Assembly (NCBI GenBank): GCA_900552705.1
Contig: USAX01000027.1
Location: 1 to 17,094 of the forward strand
Length of the DNA: 17,094 bases
Source: an uncultured Collinsella sp.
GTDB lineage: Bacteria > Actinomycetota > Coriobacteriia > Coriobacteriales > Coriobacteriaceae
Reading direction: 5' to 3'
In this document: in pieces, positions 1-13,752 of the stretch
How positions within the stretch are numbered: the first letter of the stretch is position 1
Layout of the letters: every line of letters starts with the position of its first letter
Program-made: the position numbers and the translations under genes
The notes under the pieces: generated by a model
What the model was told of the DNA's origin: nothing
The model's input: only the letters and a program-made list of their open reading frames with translations
Databases searched by the model: none

Positions 1-1
1 C

Positions 2-22
2 TGGCGAAGCTATGCCTCGCCA
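2..22 (+). other. small hairpin in the rpoB leader
   Basis: TGGCGA (2-7) pairs with TCGCCA (17-22) around a 9-nt loop in the leader ahead of rpoB. There is no T-run, so it is not a terminator. It may be part of the rplL-rpoB intercistronic region, but the upstream gene is outside the window. A 6-bp stem can arise by chance. Confidence 0.3.
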
Positions 23-58
23 ACCCACCGAGCATTTCCGTGAAGGAGGAAAAACCTG

Positions 59-3550
<3,492 letters not shown>

Positions 3551-3556
3551 TTGACT

Positions 3557-8035
<4,479 letters not shown>

Positions 8036-8061
8036 TTTCCTAGTACGTTAACCGCCCTTCC

Positions 8062-8098
8062 AAAGACCCGCTTCCCAACAGGGGAGCGGGTCTTTTTT
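8062..8098 (+). terminator. rho-independent terminator of rpoBC
   Basis: A 12-bp stem (8065-8076 with 8081-8092, one G-T pair) closes on the loop ACAA-like tetraloop 8077-8080 and is followed by six T (8093-8098). Three more A-T pairs can extend its base. It ends the rpoBC transcript and separates it from the accessory island. Confidence 0.93.
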
Positions 8099-8107
8099 GG
8101 TGAGGAG

Positions 8108-8297
8108 CGTTGCCCCGACGAGCACGTCGGATTCCCGGAACGGGCGGCCCGCTGTTAAAGTTTGTCGCGAGTTCCGCACGCAAAGGAAAGCACTTAATGT
8201 GCTTTCCGTCTTGTGCAGGACTGTAGAGCAGCAAACTTAAACAGCGGGCCGCCCGTTCCGGGAATCCGCCCCCGCGCACAGAAGGGGATTCCTTTTG
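8108..8297 (+). repeat. 190-nt palindromic element, copy 1 (candidate structured RNA)
   Basis: The element opens with a small hairpin (8115-8120 with 8125-8130, loop AGCA). A long stem follows, 8129-8164 with 8232-8267, 35 of 36 pairs, the exception being A8157 against A8239. Within it lie the unpaired conserved segments 8165-8180 and 8216-8231 and an inner hairpin (8185-8193 with 8199-8207, loop TTAAT). At the 3' end GGATTCC (8286-8292) can pair with 8261-8267 and is followed by TTTT, an alternative terminator-like hairpin that would open the base of the long stem. A second copy of equal length lies at 10283-10472. Changes between the copies preserve pairing. It begins 10 bases after the rpoC terminator and no promoter is evident. 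It may be a structured RNA or a DNA-level palindromic mobile element. Its function is unknown to me. Confidence 0.88.
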
Positions 8298-8330
8298 CCA
8301 ATAAGGGACAGGTTTATTTTGGTCGGTTTT
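8296..8330 (+). repeat. 35-bp inverted repeat, left end of the ECF cassette
   Basis: This 35-bp sequence is the reverse complement of 10243-10277 with one mismatch (T8302). Its core reads AGGGACAGGTTTATTTTGG. It overlaps the last two bases of palindromic element copy 1. It ends 13 bases before the ECF-type promoter. Sequences of this style occur as dispersed repeats near Y1 (REP-associated) transposases in many bacteria, but no transposase is present here, so that link is only inference. Confidence 0.85.
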
Positions 8331-8343
8331 TCATGCTTGAATT

Positions 8344-8372
8344 TGAAACATTTCGCCCGACAAGAGCGTATC
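8344..8372 (+). promoter_or_regulatory. ECF-type promoter, probably autoregulated
   Basis: TGAAAC (8344-8349) is followed after 17 bases by CGTATC (8367-8372). This resembles the TGAAAC/CGTA promoter class used by envelope-stress ECF sigma factors such as Bacillus SigW, SigM and SigX, whose usual spacing is about 16-17. No good sigma-70 promoter is seen here. Because it sits just ahead of the sigma gene, self-activation by the encoded sigma factor is the natural reading. Confidence 0.65.
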
Positions 8373-8420
8373 TATGGTGAGGGCCTCATCGAGAACCATT
8401 AATGTCACCGGGAGGTGATT

Positions 8421-8939
8421 ATGGAAGAACAAGCTTTTAGACAGGCGGTCGAAGACCACCGGGATGTCGTGTTTCGGATCGCATTGACGTATCTGCGTGA
8501 TCGCGCTGACGCCGACGATGTCGCTCAAGACGTCTTTCTTAAGTTGCTCAAAAGCGACGCGCAATTTGAAAACTGGGAGCATCTTCGTCGATGGCTTATC
8601 CGGGTCACGATCAATGAATGTAAATCTCTCTTTCGAAAGCCGTGGAGGCGCGTGGAGGATATTGAGATTCTGGCCGATTCGCTTTCGACGGCGCAGGAGG
8701 AGACCAAGGCGGTCCTGTCAGACGTTATGCGACTTCCGGAGCGATTCCGTATTCCTATCGTGCTCTATTACTATCTGGGCTTCTCGACTTCAGAAATTGC
8801 CGAGTTACTGCATGTGCCAGCCGCGACCGTTCGAACGCGTTTAGCTCGCGGCAGATCGAAGCTCAAGTTCATCCTAGAGGAGGGCGACCGTGAAATCCAA
8901 CCAGATCAAGCAGGCCTTCGAGTCCGTCCAAGCCGATAG
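8421..8939 (+). CDS. ECF-family RNA polymerase sigma factor
   Basis: This 172-residue protein is a group 4 (ECF) sigma factor that would direct RNA polymerase to a small regulon. The ATG at 8421 is preferred because GGAGG (8411-8415) lies 5 bases upstream. A GTG at 8415 overlaps that site. Region 2 spans roughly residues 10-70, with the DADDVAQDVFLKLL segment typical of region 2.2. Region 4 spans about residues 108-155, with LPERFRIPIVLYYYLGFS and a helix-turn-helix ending AATVRTRLARGRSKL. There is no region 1.1 or region 3. The next gene starts 50 bases before this one ends, implying translational coupling. The TGAAAC/CGTATC promoter upstream suggests autoregulation. The exact ECF subgroup and its targets cannot be read from the sequence. 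Confidence 0.92.
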   Translation: MEEQAFRQAVEDHRDVVFRIALTYLRDRADADDVAQDVFLKLLKSDAQFENWEHLRRWLIRVTINECKSLFRKPWRRVEDIEILADSLSTAQEETKAVLSDVMRLPERFRIPIVLYYYLGFSTSEIAELLHVPAATVRTRLARGRSKLKFILEEGDREIQPDQAGLRVRPSR

Positions 8940-9966
8940 CGATCTTGCTGACCGTGTTCTTTATGCCGCTGCTGGCGAGCCGCTTCGCCGAAAGGGTCAC
9001 GCGAAGCCTCTGTATGTTGCCGTAATCGGATGTCTTGCCGGAGTGCTGGCGACCGGAGGGGTCGCCTACGCTGTTGTCAATTCCAGTTATTTTGCCTCTG
9101 CCTGGGGAAACCATGGCAACGGAGAGTCCGTTACCTGGACAAATGGCGGCTCGTCGGGGACGAAATATACCTACACCAGAGAGTTTGGTGATGGTATCGC
9201 GCCCCAAAGCCTGGAGGGTGCAGTCCAGAAGGTCAATCTGTCCGTCGAGGGCAACGGCTATACGCTCGACATTCATGAGATGGCAATCGACGAGAACGGT
9301 TGCGGTGCTGTGACGTTTACATTGTCCAATCCGAATGGCGTTAACTACTACAAGCCGGCGGCAGAGCTTGGCGAACTTGTTCTCTATGGTGAAGAAGAAG
9401 GGGGCGTCAGTACACCCAGCATGAACTTCGGCGAGGAATGGGCTGATACACGCTGCACCATTGATAAAGACACATCAAGCGACACGGTCATTAACGGCAC
9501 GATGTACTTTGCATCTTGGAATCGCGATCGAGATTTACGACATGCGGTCACCTGGAATATCAGTTGGACGGAGGGCAAAGGTGAGGATGCGAAGGTGATC
9601 GAGGTATCGACGCCAGAGTTTAACGTCGGAGCGCACGTCGATACAAAAGAACTCCGCTCCGATGACTCGCCTCTCGAGATCAGTCCGTTTTCCATCCAGA
9701 CGCACATCGATGATCTGGGCTATGAAGCAGTTGATCATAAACTGACCGTCACCTACAAGGATGGGTCAGAGCAGATTATCGAAGATGACGACGCAGGGGC
9801 GTACAATTTCTATGTTTCGATGGGACGCAATAGCGGAGAGAACATTTGGGTGCCAACGAAGTTGATTGATGTCGACCAAGTGGTTTCAGTAACGCTCGAA
9901 GGCACACGCTGCACTTCAACAGGGGGCGCCGAAACGTCGGAACCCTTTACCATCGTCTATTCGTAA
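8890..9966 (+). CDS. putative membrane-anchored anti-sigma factor with large extracytoplasmic domain
   Basis: The GTG start is supported by AGGAGG (8878-8883) 6 bases upstream, inside the end of the sigma gene. The 358-residue protein has a short cytoplasmic head (residues 1-39, with an IKQAFESV...ADRVLYAA helix), one membrane segment (about 40-63, rich in Val, Ala, Gly and Leu) and an exported domain of about 290 residues. The exported part looks beta-rich and includes an acidic EDDDAG patch. There is no HxxxCxxC zinc anti-sigma motif. The layout resembles the DUF4179-type regulators found after ECF sigma genes in Firmicutes and Coriobacteriia. The role is inferred mainly from the overlap with the sigma gene: it would hold the sigma factor at the membrane until an envelope signal is sensed. 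The ligand is unknown. Codon use is more mixed than in the neighbouring ribosomal genes. Confidence 0.72.
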   Translation: MKSNQIKQAFESVQADSDLADRVLYAAAGEPLRRKGHAKPLYVAVIGCLAGVLATGGVAYAVVNSSYFASAWGNHGNGESVTWTNGGSSGTKYTYTREFGDGIAPQSLEGAVQKVNLSVEGNGYTLDIHEMAIDENGCGAVTFTLSNPNGVNYYKPAAELGELVLYGEEEGGVSTPSMNFGEEWADTRCTIDKDTSSDTVINGTMYFASWNRDRDLRHAVTWNISWTEGKGEDAKVIEVSTPEFNVGAHVDTKELRSDDSPLEISPFSIQTHIDDLGYEAVDHKLTVTYKDGSEQIIEDDDAGAYNFYVSMGRNSGENIWVPTKLIDVDQVVSVTLEGTRCTSTGGAETSEPFTIVYS

Positions 9967-9973
9967 GATTTGG

Positions 9974-10006
9974 GGCCGCTTTCTACTAGGGGAAGCGGCC
10001 TTCTTT
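9974..10006 (+). terminator. rho-independent terminator of the sigma/anti-sigma operon
   Basis: A 10-bp stem (9974-9983 with 9991-10000, one G-T pair) has a 7-nt loop and is followed by TTCTTT. It lies 8 bases after the stop codon of the putative anti-sigma gene. Confidence 0.88.
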
Positions 10007-10051
10007 GCGGTAAATGGGCGGTTAGACCGCACGATATTCGCCTGCATTCCT

Positions 10052-10172
10052 GAAGTATGCGGCAAAATCTTGATGGGTCGACCACACCGTATATGCTCAA
10101 GCGCTCTACCTGCGGGTTTATTATCGCAAAACCCCGGTGCGCTCGGCGGGTCCAGAATTTGCCGCATACTTC
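10052..10172. repeat. 121-bp imperfect inverted-repeat element
   Basis: GAAGTATGCGGCAAA (10052-10066) is exactly inverted at 10158-10172, and pairing continues imperfectly inward. The centre also forms an interrupted stem, with GCGC, ACC and GGGTTT pairing to AAACCC, GGT and GCGC around about 10093-10142. It has the look of a small non-autonomous palindromic element (MITE-like). No gene is evident in it. It is unrelated in sequence to the 190-nt element. Confidence 0.55.
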
Positions 10173-10242
10173 CGAAAGCGCCGCCGATTTCCATGCGACA
10201 GGTGAGAGCAGATCACCGTTGGAGCGCGACGTTTCCCCAGAT
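10173..10242. other. non-coding spacer between repeats
   Basis: This short stretch lies between the 121-bp inverted repeat and the right 35-bp repeat. The only structure I see is a small GGTGA/TCACC hairpin at 10201-10217. Together with the neighbouring repeats, it fills the 682-base gap between the putative anti-sigma gene and rpsL, where I find no credible gene on either strand. Confidence 0.5.
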
Positions 10243-10277
10243 AAAACCGACCAAAATAAACCTGTCCCTTTTTGGCA
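10243..10277 (-). repeat. 35-bp inverted repeat, right end of the ECF cassette
   Basis: This is the reverse complement of 8296-8330 with a single mismatch in 35 positions. It ends 5 bases before palindromic element copy 2. A local 5-bp hairpin (ACCTG/CAGGT, 10260-10280) exists only in this copy. Confidence 0.85.
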
Positions 10278-10282
10278 GGTAA

Positions 10283-10472
10283 CGTTGCCCCGACGAGCAC
10301 GTCGGATCCCCGGCCCGGGCGGCACAGGGGTTAAGTTTGTCGCGAGTTCCGCACGAGCCGGAGGCCACTTAATGTGGCCTCCGTGCGAGCCAGGACTGTA
10401 GAGCAGCAAACTTAACCCCTGTGCCGCCCGGGCCGGGGATCCGCCCCCGCGCACAGGAGGGGATTCCTTTTG
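10283..10472 (+). repeat. 190-nt palindromic element, copy 2 (candidate structured RNA)
   Basis: This copy matches copy 1 (8108-8297) in length, order and orientation. By hand count 156 of 190 positions are identical, with no gap. Its long stem is perfect: 10304-10339 with 10407-10442, 36 of 36 pairs. The inner hairpin is 10360-10368 with 10374-10382. Eight pairs of the long stem and three of the inner hairpin differ from copy 1 by changes on both strands that restore pairing. Conserved unpaired segments are 10340-10355 and 10391-10406. The alternative 3' hairpin (10436-10442 with 10461-10467, then TTTT) is kept with one G-T pair. The element ends 54 bases before the -35 box of the rpsL promoter. 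Confidence 0.88.
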
Positions 10473-10526
10473 TGTAGGCTTTGCGGAAATGTGCCAATTT
10501 TGGGATACGCCCGGCGGCGTGGTCTG

Positions 10527-10555
10527 TTGACGGCACAGCTAACGGCACGTATCCT
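10527..10555 (+). promoter_or_regulatory. sigma-70 promoter of the rpsL operon
   Basis: TTGACG (10527-10532) and TATCCT (10550-10555) are separated by 17 bases, the ideal spacing. Transcription would begin near 10562, giving a leader of about 87 bases. This promoter makes the ribosomal operon independent of rpoBC, which is closed by its own terminator. Confidence 0.82.
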
Positions 10556-10570
10556 ATCGAACTGCGTGTT

Positions 10571-10595
10571 TCGTAGGGGGATGCTGACCCCTCGA
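10571..10595 (+). promoter_or_regulatory. hairpin in the rpsL leader
   Basis: AGGGG (10575-10579) pairs with CCCCT (10588-10592), extended by TCG/CGA at the base past a bulged T. It is the only clear structure in the 5' leader and has no T-run. It may affect leader stability or control, but its role is unknown. Confidence 0.4.
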
Positions 10596-10648
10596 TTCAA
10601 GCCGTTGCACTTTACAGAGAGCTGGAATCATTCGAGAAGGAGTACGCT

Positions 10649-11026
10649 TTGCCTACTATTAACCAGCTGGTTCGCCAGGGCCGTCGTTCCGTGCCCAAGA
10701 AGTCCAAGAACGCTGCTCTGCAGCACAACTCCCAGAAGCGCGGCGTGTGCACCCGCGTCTTCACCACGAGCCCCAAGAAGCCGAACTCGGCTCTTCGTAA
10801 GGTTGCCCGTGTTCGCCTTGTCAACGGCATCGAAGTTACTGCTTACATCCCGGGTGAGGGCCACAACCTGCAGGAGCACTCCATCGTGCTCGTCCGCGGC
10901 GGTCGTGTCCGTGACCTCCCTGGTGTCCGTTATCACGTCATCCGTGGCGCCTACGACGCTGCTCCGGTCCAGAACCGTATGCAGGCCCGTTCCAAGTACG
11001 GTGCTAAGCGCCCCAAGGCTAAATAA
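10649..11026 (+). CDS. rpsL: 30S ribosomal protein S12
   Basis: S12 sits at the decoding centre of the small subunit and controls reading accuracy. The 125-residue protein starts at TTG 10649, with AAGGAG (10637-10642) 6 bases upstream. The family signatures QKRGVCTRVFTT, PKKPNSALRK and RGGRVRDLPGVRYH are all present and align with E. coli S12 without gaps. Lys43 (E. coli mature K42) is kept. Residue 88 (codon CGT, 10910-10912), Lys in E. coli and M. tuberculosis, is Arg here. Change at this site is classically linked to streptomycin resistance. Asp89, which is methylthiolated in many bacteria, is kept. This is the first gene of the str-type operon. Confidence 0.98.
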   Translation: MPTINQLVRQGRRSVPKKSKNAALQHNSQKRGVCTRVFTTSPKKPNSALRKVARVRLVNGIEVTAYIPGEGHNLQEHSIVLVRGGRVRDLPGVRYHVIRGAYDAAPVQNRMQARSKYGAKRPKAK

Positions 11027-11051
11027 GCCAGATAACGTTTTGATACTTTCG

Positions 11052-11077
11052 CCGTGTGCCGCCTAAGCGCCGCACGG
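11052..11077 (+). promoter_or_regulatory. hairpin between rpsL and rpsG
   Basis: An 11-bp stem (11052-11062 with 11067-11077, one G-T pair and one C-C mismatch) is capped by CTAA. There is no T-run, so it should not terminate. In E. coli the S12-S7 gap is the site where S7 represses its own translation. A similar role here is possible but is not shown by sequence alone. Confidence 0.5.
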
Positions 11078-11099
11078 TAGACACTTAAGGAGATTTCAC

Positions 11100-11573
11100 A
11101 TGCCGCGTCGTGCAGCAGCTAATCGTCGTGAGGTTCAGCCTGACGCCGTTTACAACAACCGCCTGGTGACTCAGCTCATCAACAAGGTCCTTCTTGACGG
11201 CAAGAAGGCCACCGCTGAGCGCATCGTTTACACCGCTTTCGAGATCGTTGCCGAGAAGTCCGAGGGTGGCGACGCTCTCGCTACCTTCAAGAAGGCTATG
11301 GACAACGTCAAGCCCACGCTCGAGGTTAAGCCCAAGCGTGTCGGTGGCGCTACCTATCAGGTCCCGATGGAGGTCAACTCCCGTCGTTCCACCGCTCTGG
11401 GTATCCGTTGGATCGTCAACTTCTCCCGCGCTCGCAAGGAGAAGACCATGGCCGAGCGTCTCGCCAACGAGATCCTCGACGCCTCCAACGGCCTGGGCGC
11501 TTCCGTCAAGAAGCGTGAGGACGTCTTCAAGATGGCCGAGGCCAACCGCGCGTTCTCTCACTATCGTTGGTAA
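11100..11573 (+). CDS. rpsG: 30S ribosomal protein S7
   Basis: S7 is a primary binding protein that organises the 3' domain of 16S rRNA (the head of the 30S subunit). The ATG start follows AAGGAG (11087-11092) by 7 bases. The product has 157 residues, the usual length, beginning MPRRAAANRREVQPD. It contains the conserved VGGATYQVP and ALGIRWIV stretches and the basic C-terminal end ANRAFSHYRW. It is the second gene of the operon, with fusA 19 bases downstream. Nothing unusual is seen in the protein. Confidence 0.98.
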   Translation: MPRRAAANRREVQPDAVYNNRLVTQLINKVLLDGKKATAERIVYTAFEIVAEKSEGGDALATFKKAMDNVKPTLEVKPKRVGGATYQVPMEVNSRRSTALGIRWIVNFSRARKEKTMAERLANEILDASNGLGASVKKREDVFKMAEANRAFSHYRW

Positions 11574-11592
11574 GTTAAGGTAAGGAACTAAC

Positions 11593-13692
11593 ATGGCTAA
11601 GCCTAGGTACAAGCTTTCCGATACCCGTAACATCGGCATCATGGCCCACATCGATGCCGGTAAGACCACCACGACCGAGCGTATTCTTTACTACACCGGT
11701 AAGACCCACAAGATCGGTGAGGTCCATGAGGGCGCTGCCACCATGGACTGGATGGTTCAGGAGCAGGAGCGCGGCGTAACCATTACCTCCGCTGCTACCA
11801 CCTGCTTCTGGAACAAGGACGGTAAGGACTACCGCATCCAGATCATCGACACCCCGGGCCACGTTGACTTCACCGCCGAGGTCGAGCGCTGCCTGCGCGT
11901 CCTCGATGGCGCTGTCGCCGTCTTCGACGCCGTTGCCGGCGTCCAGCCCCAGTCTGAGACCGTTTGGCGTCAGGCTTCTACCTTCAACGTCCCCCGCATC
12001 GCCTTCATCAACAAGTATGACCGCGTGGGCGCTGACTTCTTCAACGCTATCGAGACCATGAAGGATCGTCTCGACGCCAACGCCGTGGCCGCTCAGGTCC
12101 CGATGGGCGCCGAGGACAACTTCTGGGGCGTCATCGACCTCGTTACCATGACTGCATGGGACTTCAAGGCCGACGAGAAGGGCATGACCTACCCCGAGCC
12201 GATGGACGAGATCCCGGCTGAGTTTGCCGACATCGCTGCCACCAAGCGCGAGGAGCTCCTCGACGCTGCTGCCAGCTTTGACGACGAGCTCATGGAGAAG
12301 ATCCTCATGGAGGAGGACTTCACCGTCGAGGAGCTCAAGGCTGCTCTGCGCAAGGGCGTTCTGGCCAACGAGCTCAACCTCGTCTTCGTGGGCTCCGCCT
12401 ACAAGAACAAGGGCGTTCAGGAGCTGCTCGACGCTGTCGTCGACTACCTGCCCAGCCCGCTCGACGTTGAGGCCGTCACCGGTACCGATCCGGACACCGG
12501 CGAGGAGATCCAGCGTCATCCTTCCTTCGACGAGCCCTTCTCCGGCCTGGTCTTCAAGATCATGACCGACCCGTTCGTCGGTAAGCTCACCTACGTCCGC
12601 GTTTACTCCGGCCGCGCCGAGTCCGGCTCCTACGTTGTCAACGCTTCCAACGGTCAGCGCGAGCGCCTCGGCCGCATCCTCGAGATGAATGCCGCCGAGC
12701 GTATCGACCGTGACGACGCTGCCGCCGGCGACATCGTCGCTTGCGTCGGCTTCAAGAACTCCACCACCGGTGACACCCTGTGCGCCGAGGGCAAGGAGAT
12801 CGTCCTCGAGAAGATTGAGTTCGCTAAGCCCGTTATTGACGTTGCCATCGAGCCCAAGACCAAGGCCGAGCAGGACAAGATGTCCCTGGCTCTGACCAAG
12901 CTCGCCGAGGAGGACCCGACCTTCCAGGTGTCCACCAACCACGAGACCGGCCAGACCATCATCGCCGGCATGGGCGAGCTGCACCTCGAGATCATCGTCG
13001 ACCGTCTGCTCCGCGAGTTCAAGGTTGACGCTAACGTCGGTAAGCCCCAGGTTGCCTACCGCGAGACCGCCGGTCACGACGTCGAGAAGGCTGAGGGCAA
13101 GTTCGTCCGTCAGTCCGGCGGTCGCGGTCAGTACGGCCACGCCGTCATCAAGCTCGAGAAGATGGAGGAGGGCTTCGGCTACGAGTTCGTCAACGCTATC
13201 GTCGGCGGCGTCGTGCCCAAGGAGTACATCCCGTCCATCGACAAGGGCATCCAGGAGGCCCTGAACACCGGTGTTATCGCCGGCTTCCCGGTCCTCGACG
13301 TTAAGGTCACCCTGTTCGACGGTTCTTACCACGAGGTCGACTCCTCCGAGGCCGCCTTCAAGATCGCCGGTTCCATGGCTATCAAGGACGCTCTCAAGAA
13401 GTCCGATCCGCAGCTGCTCGAGCCGATCATGGCTGTCGAGGTCGAGACCCCCGAGCAGTACATGGGCGACGTTATGGGCAACCTCTCCGGTCGCCGCGGC
13501 AAGATCGAGGGCATGGAGGATCGCAAGAACAGCAAGCTCATCCGTGCCAAGGTGCCGCTGGGCGAGATGTTCGGTTACGCTACCGACCTTCGCTCCCAGA
13601 CCCAGGGCCGTGCATCCTACACGATGCAGTTCGACTCTTATGAGCCCGCGCCCAAGTCCATCGTGGACGAGGTCATGAGCAAGAACGCCTAA
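11593..13692 (+). CDS. fusA: translation elongation factor G
   Basis: EF-G is the GTPase that moves tRNA and mRNA through the ribosome and helps recycle ribosomes. The ATG is preceded by AAGGA at 11582-11586. The 699-residue product has the usual length. Its GTP-binding motifs are AHIDAGKTT (residues 18-26), switch I RGVTITSAATT, DTPGHVDF (D86, with the catalytic-type H90) and NKYD (N140-D143, where Met is more usual than Tyr at the third position). Domains II to V follow in order, including the domain IV region near GGRGQYGHA. It is co-transcribed with rpsL and rpsG. In most bacteria tuf follows fusA, but here rpsJ follows after a 60-base gap. Confidence 0.98.
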   Translation: MAKPRYKLSDTRNIGIMAHIDAGKTTTTERILYYTGKTHKIGEVHEGAATMDWMVQEQERGVTITSAATTCFWNKDGKDYRIQIIDTPGHVDFTAEVERCLRVLDGAVAVFDAVAGVQPQSETVWRQASTFNVPRIAFINKYDRVGADFFNAIETMKDRLDANAVAAQVPMGAEDNFWGVIDLVTMTAWDFKADEKGMTYPEPMDEIPAEFADIAATKREELLDAAASFDDELMEKILMEEDFTVEELKAALRKGVLANELNLVFVGSAYKNKGVQELLDAVVDYLPSPLDVEAVTGTDPDTGEEIQRHPSFDEPFSGLVFKIMTDPFVGKLTYVRVYSGRAESGSYVVNASNGQRERLGRILEMNAAERIDRDDAAAGDIVACVGFKNSTTGDTLCAEGKEIVLEKIEFAKPVIDVAIEPKTKAEQDKMSLALTKLAEEDPTFQVSTNHETGQTIIAGMGELHLEIIVDRLLREFKVDANVGKPQVAYRETAGHDVEKAEGKFVRQSGGRGQYGHAVIKLEKMEEGFGYEFVNAIVGGVVPKEYIPSIDKGIQEALNTGVIAGFPVLDVKVTLFDGSYHEVDSSEAAFKIAGSMAIKDALKKSDPQLLEPIMAVEVETPEQYMGDVMGNLSGRRGKIEGMEDRKNSKLIRAKVPLGEMFGYATDLRSQTQGRASYTMQFDSYEPAPKSIVDEVMSKNA

Positions 13693-13717
13693 GTTCGAGC
13701 TCCCTGTTACGTAATCC

Positions 13718-13734
13718 GCGAGAACATCTCTCGC
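13718..13734 (+). promoter_or_regulatory. hairpin between fusA and rpsJ
   Basis: GCGAGA (13718-13723) pairs perfectly with TCTCGC (13729-13734) around a 5-base loop, just before the rpsJ ribosome site. No T-run follows directly. It may be a processing or pause site, but its function is unknown. Confidence 0.4.
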
Positions 13735-13752
13735 ACTCTTTGGAGGTTTAAG

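Larger units (their letters stand above)
8296..10277. mobile_element. putative ECF sigma/anti-sigma cassette bounded by 35-bp inverted repeats
   Basis: A 1982-bp unit bounded by near-perfect 35-bp inverted repeats holds a complete regulatory module: promoter, sigma gene, putative anti-sigma gene, terminator and a further 121-bp inverted-repeat region. It lies between two housekeeping operons and between two copies of the 190-nt element. Its genes use a wider mix of codons and are visibly less GC-biased than rpoBC or fusA next to them. No transposase, integrase or target-site duplication is seen, so movement as a unit is an inference. The inverted repeats could instead be independent insertions of a dispersed repeat. 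Confidence 0.35.

Noticed and set aside
8040..8279. A - strand open frame across palindromic element copy 1, with a similar frame over copy 2 (9957-10454); both begin MRGGG and share LSLLLYSP.
   Set aside because: Both start at GTG without a ribosome site. The two are alike because the DNA element is repeated, and the differences follow base pairing, not protein conservation. Databases may list them as hypothetical proteins, but I see no coding support.
10057..10401. A 114-residue + strand open frame covering the 121-bp repeat, the right 35-bp repeat and part of copy 2.
   Set aside because: It runs through three unrelated repeats, has no ribosome site and resembles no known family.
8108..10472. 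A CRISPR array, tRNA or group II intron as explanation for the repeats.
   Set aside because: There are only two copies, far apart, with no spacer series; no cloverleaf is present, and there is no intron-encoded protein or domain V-like end.
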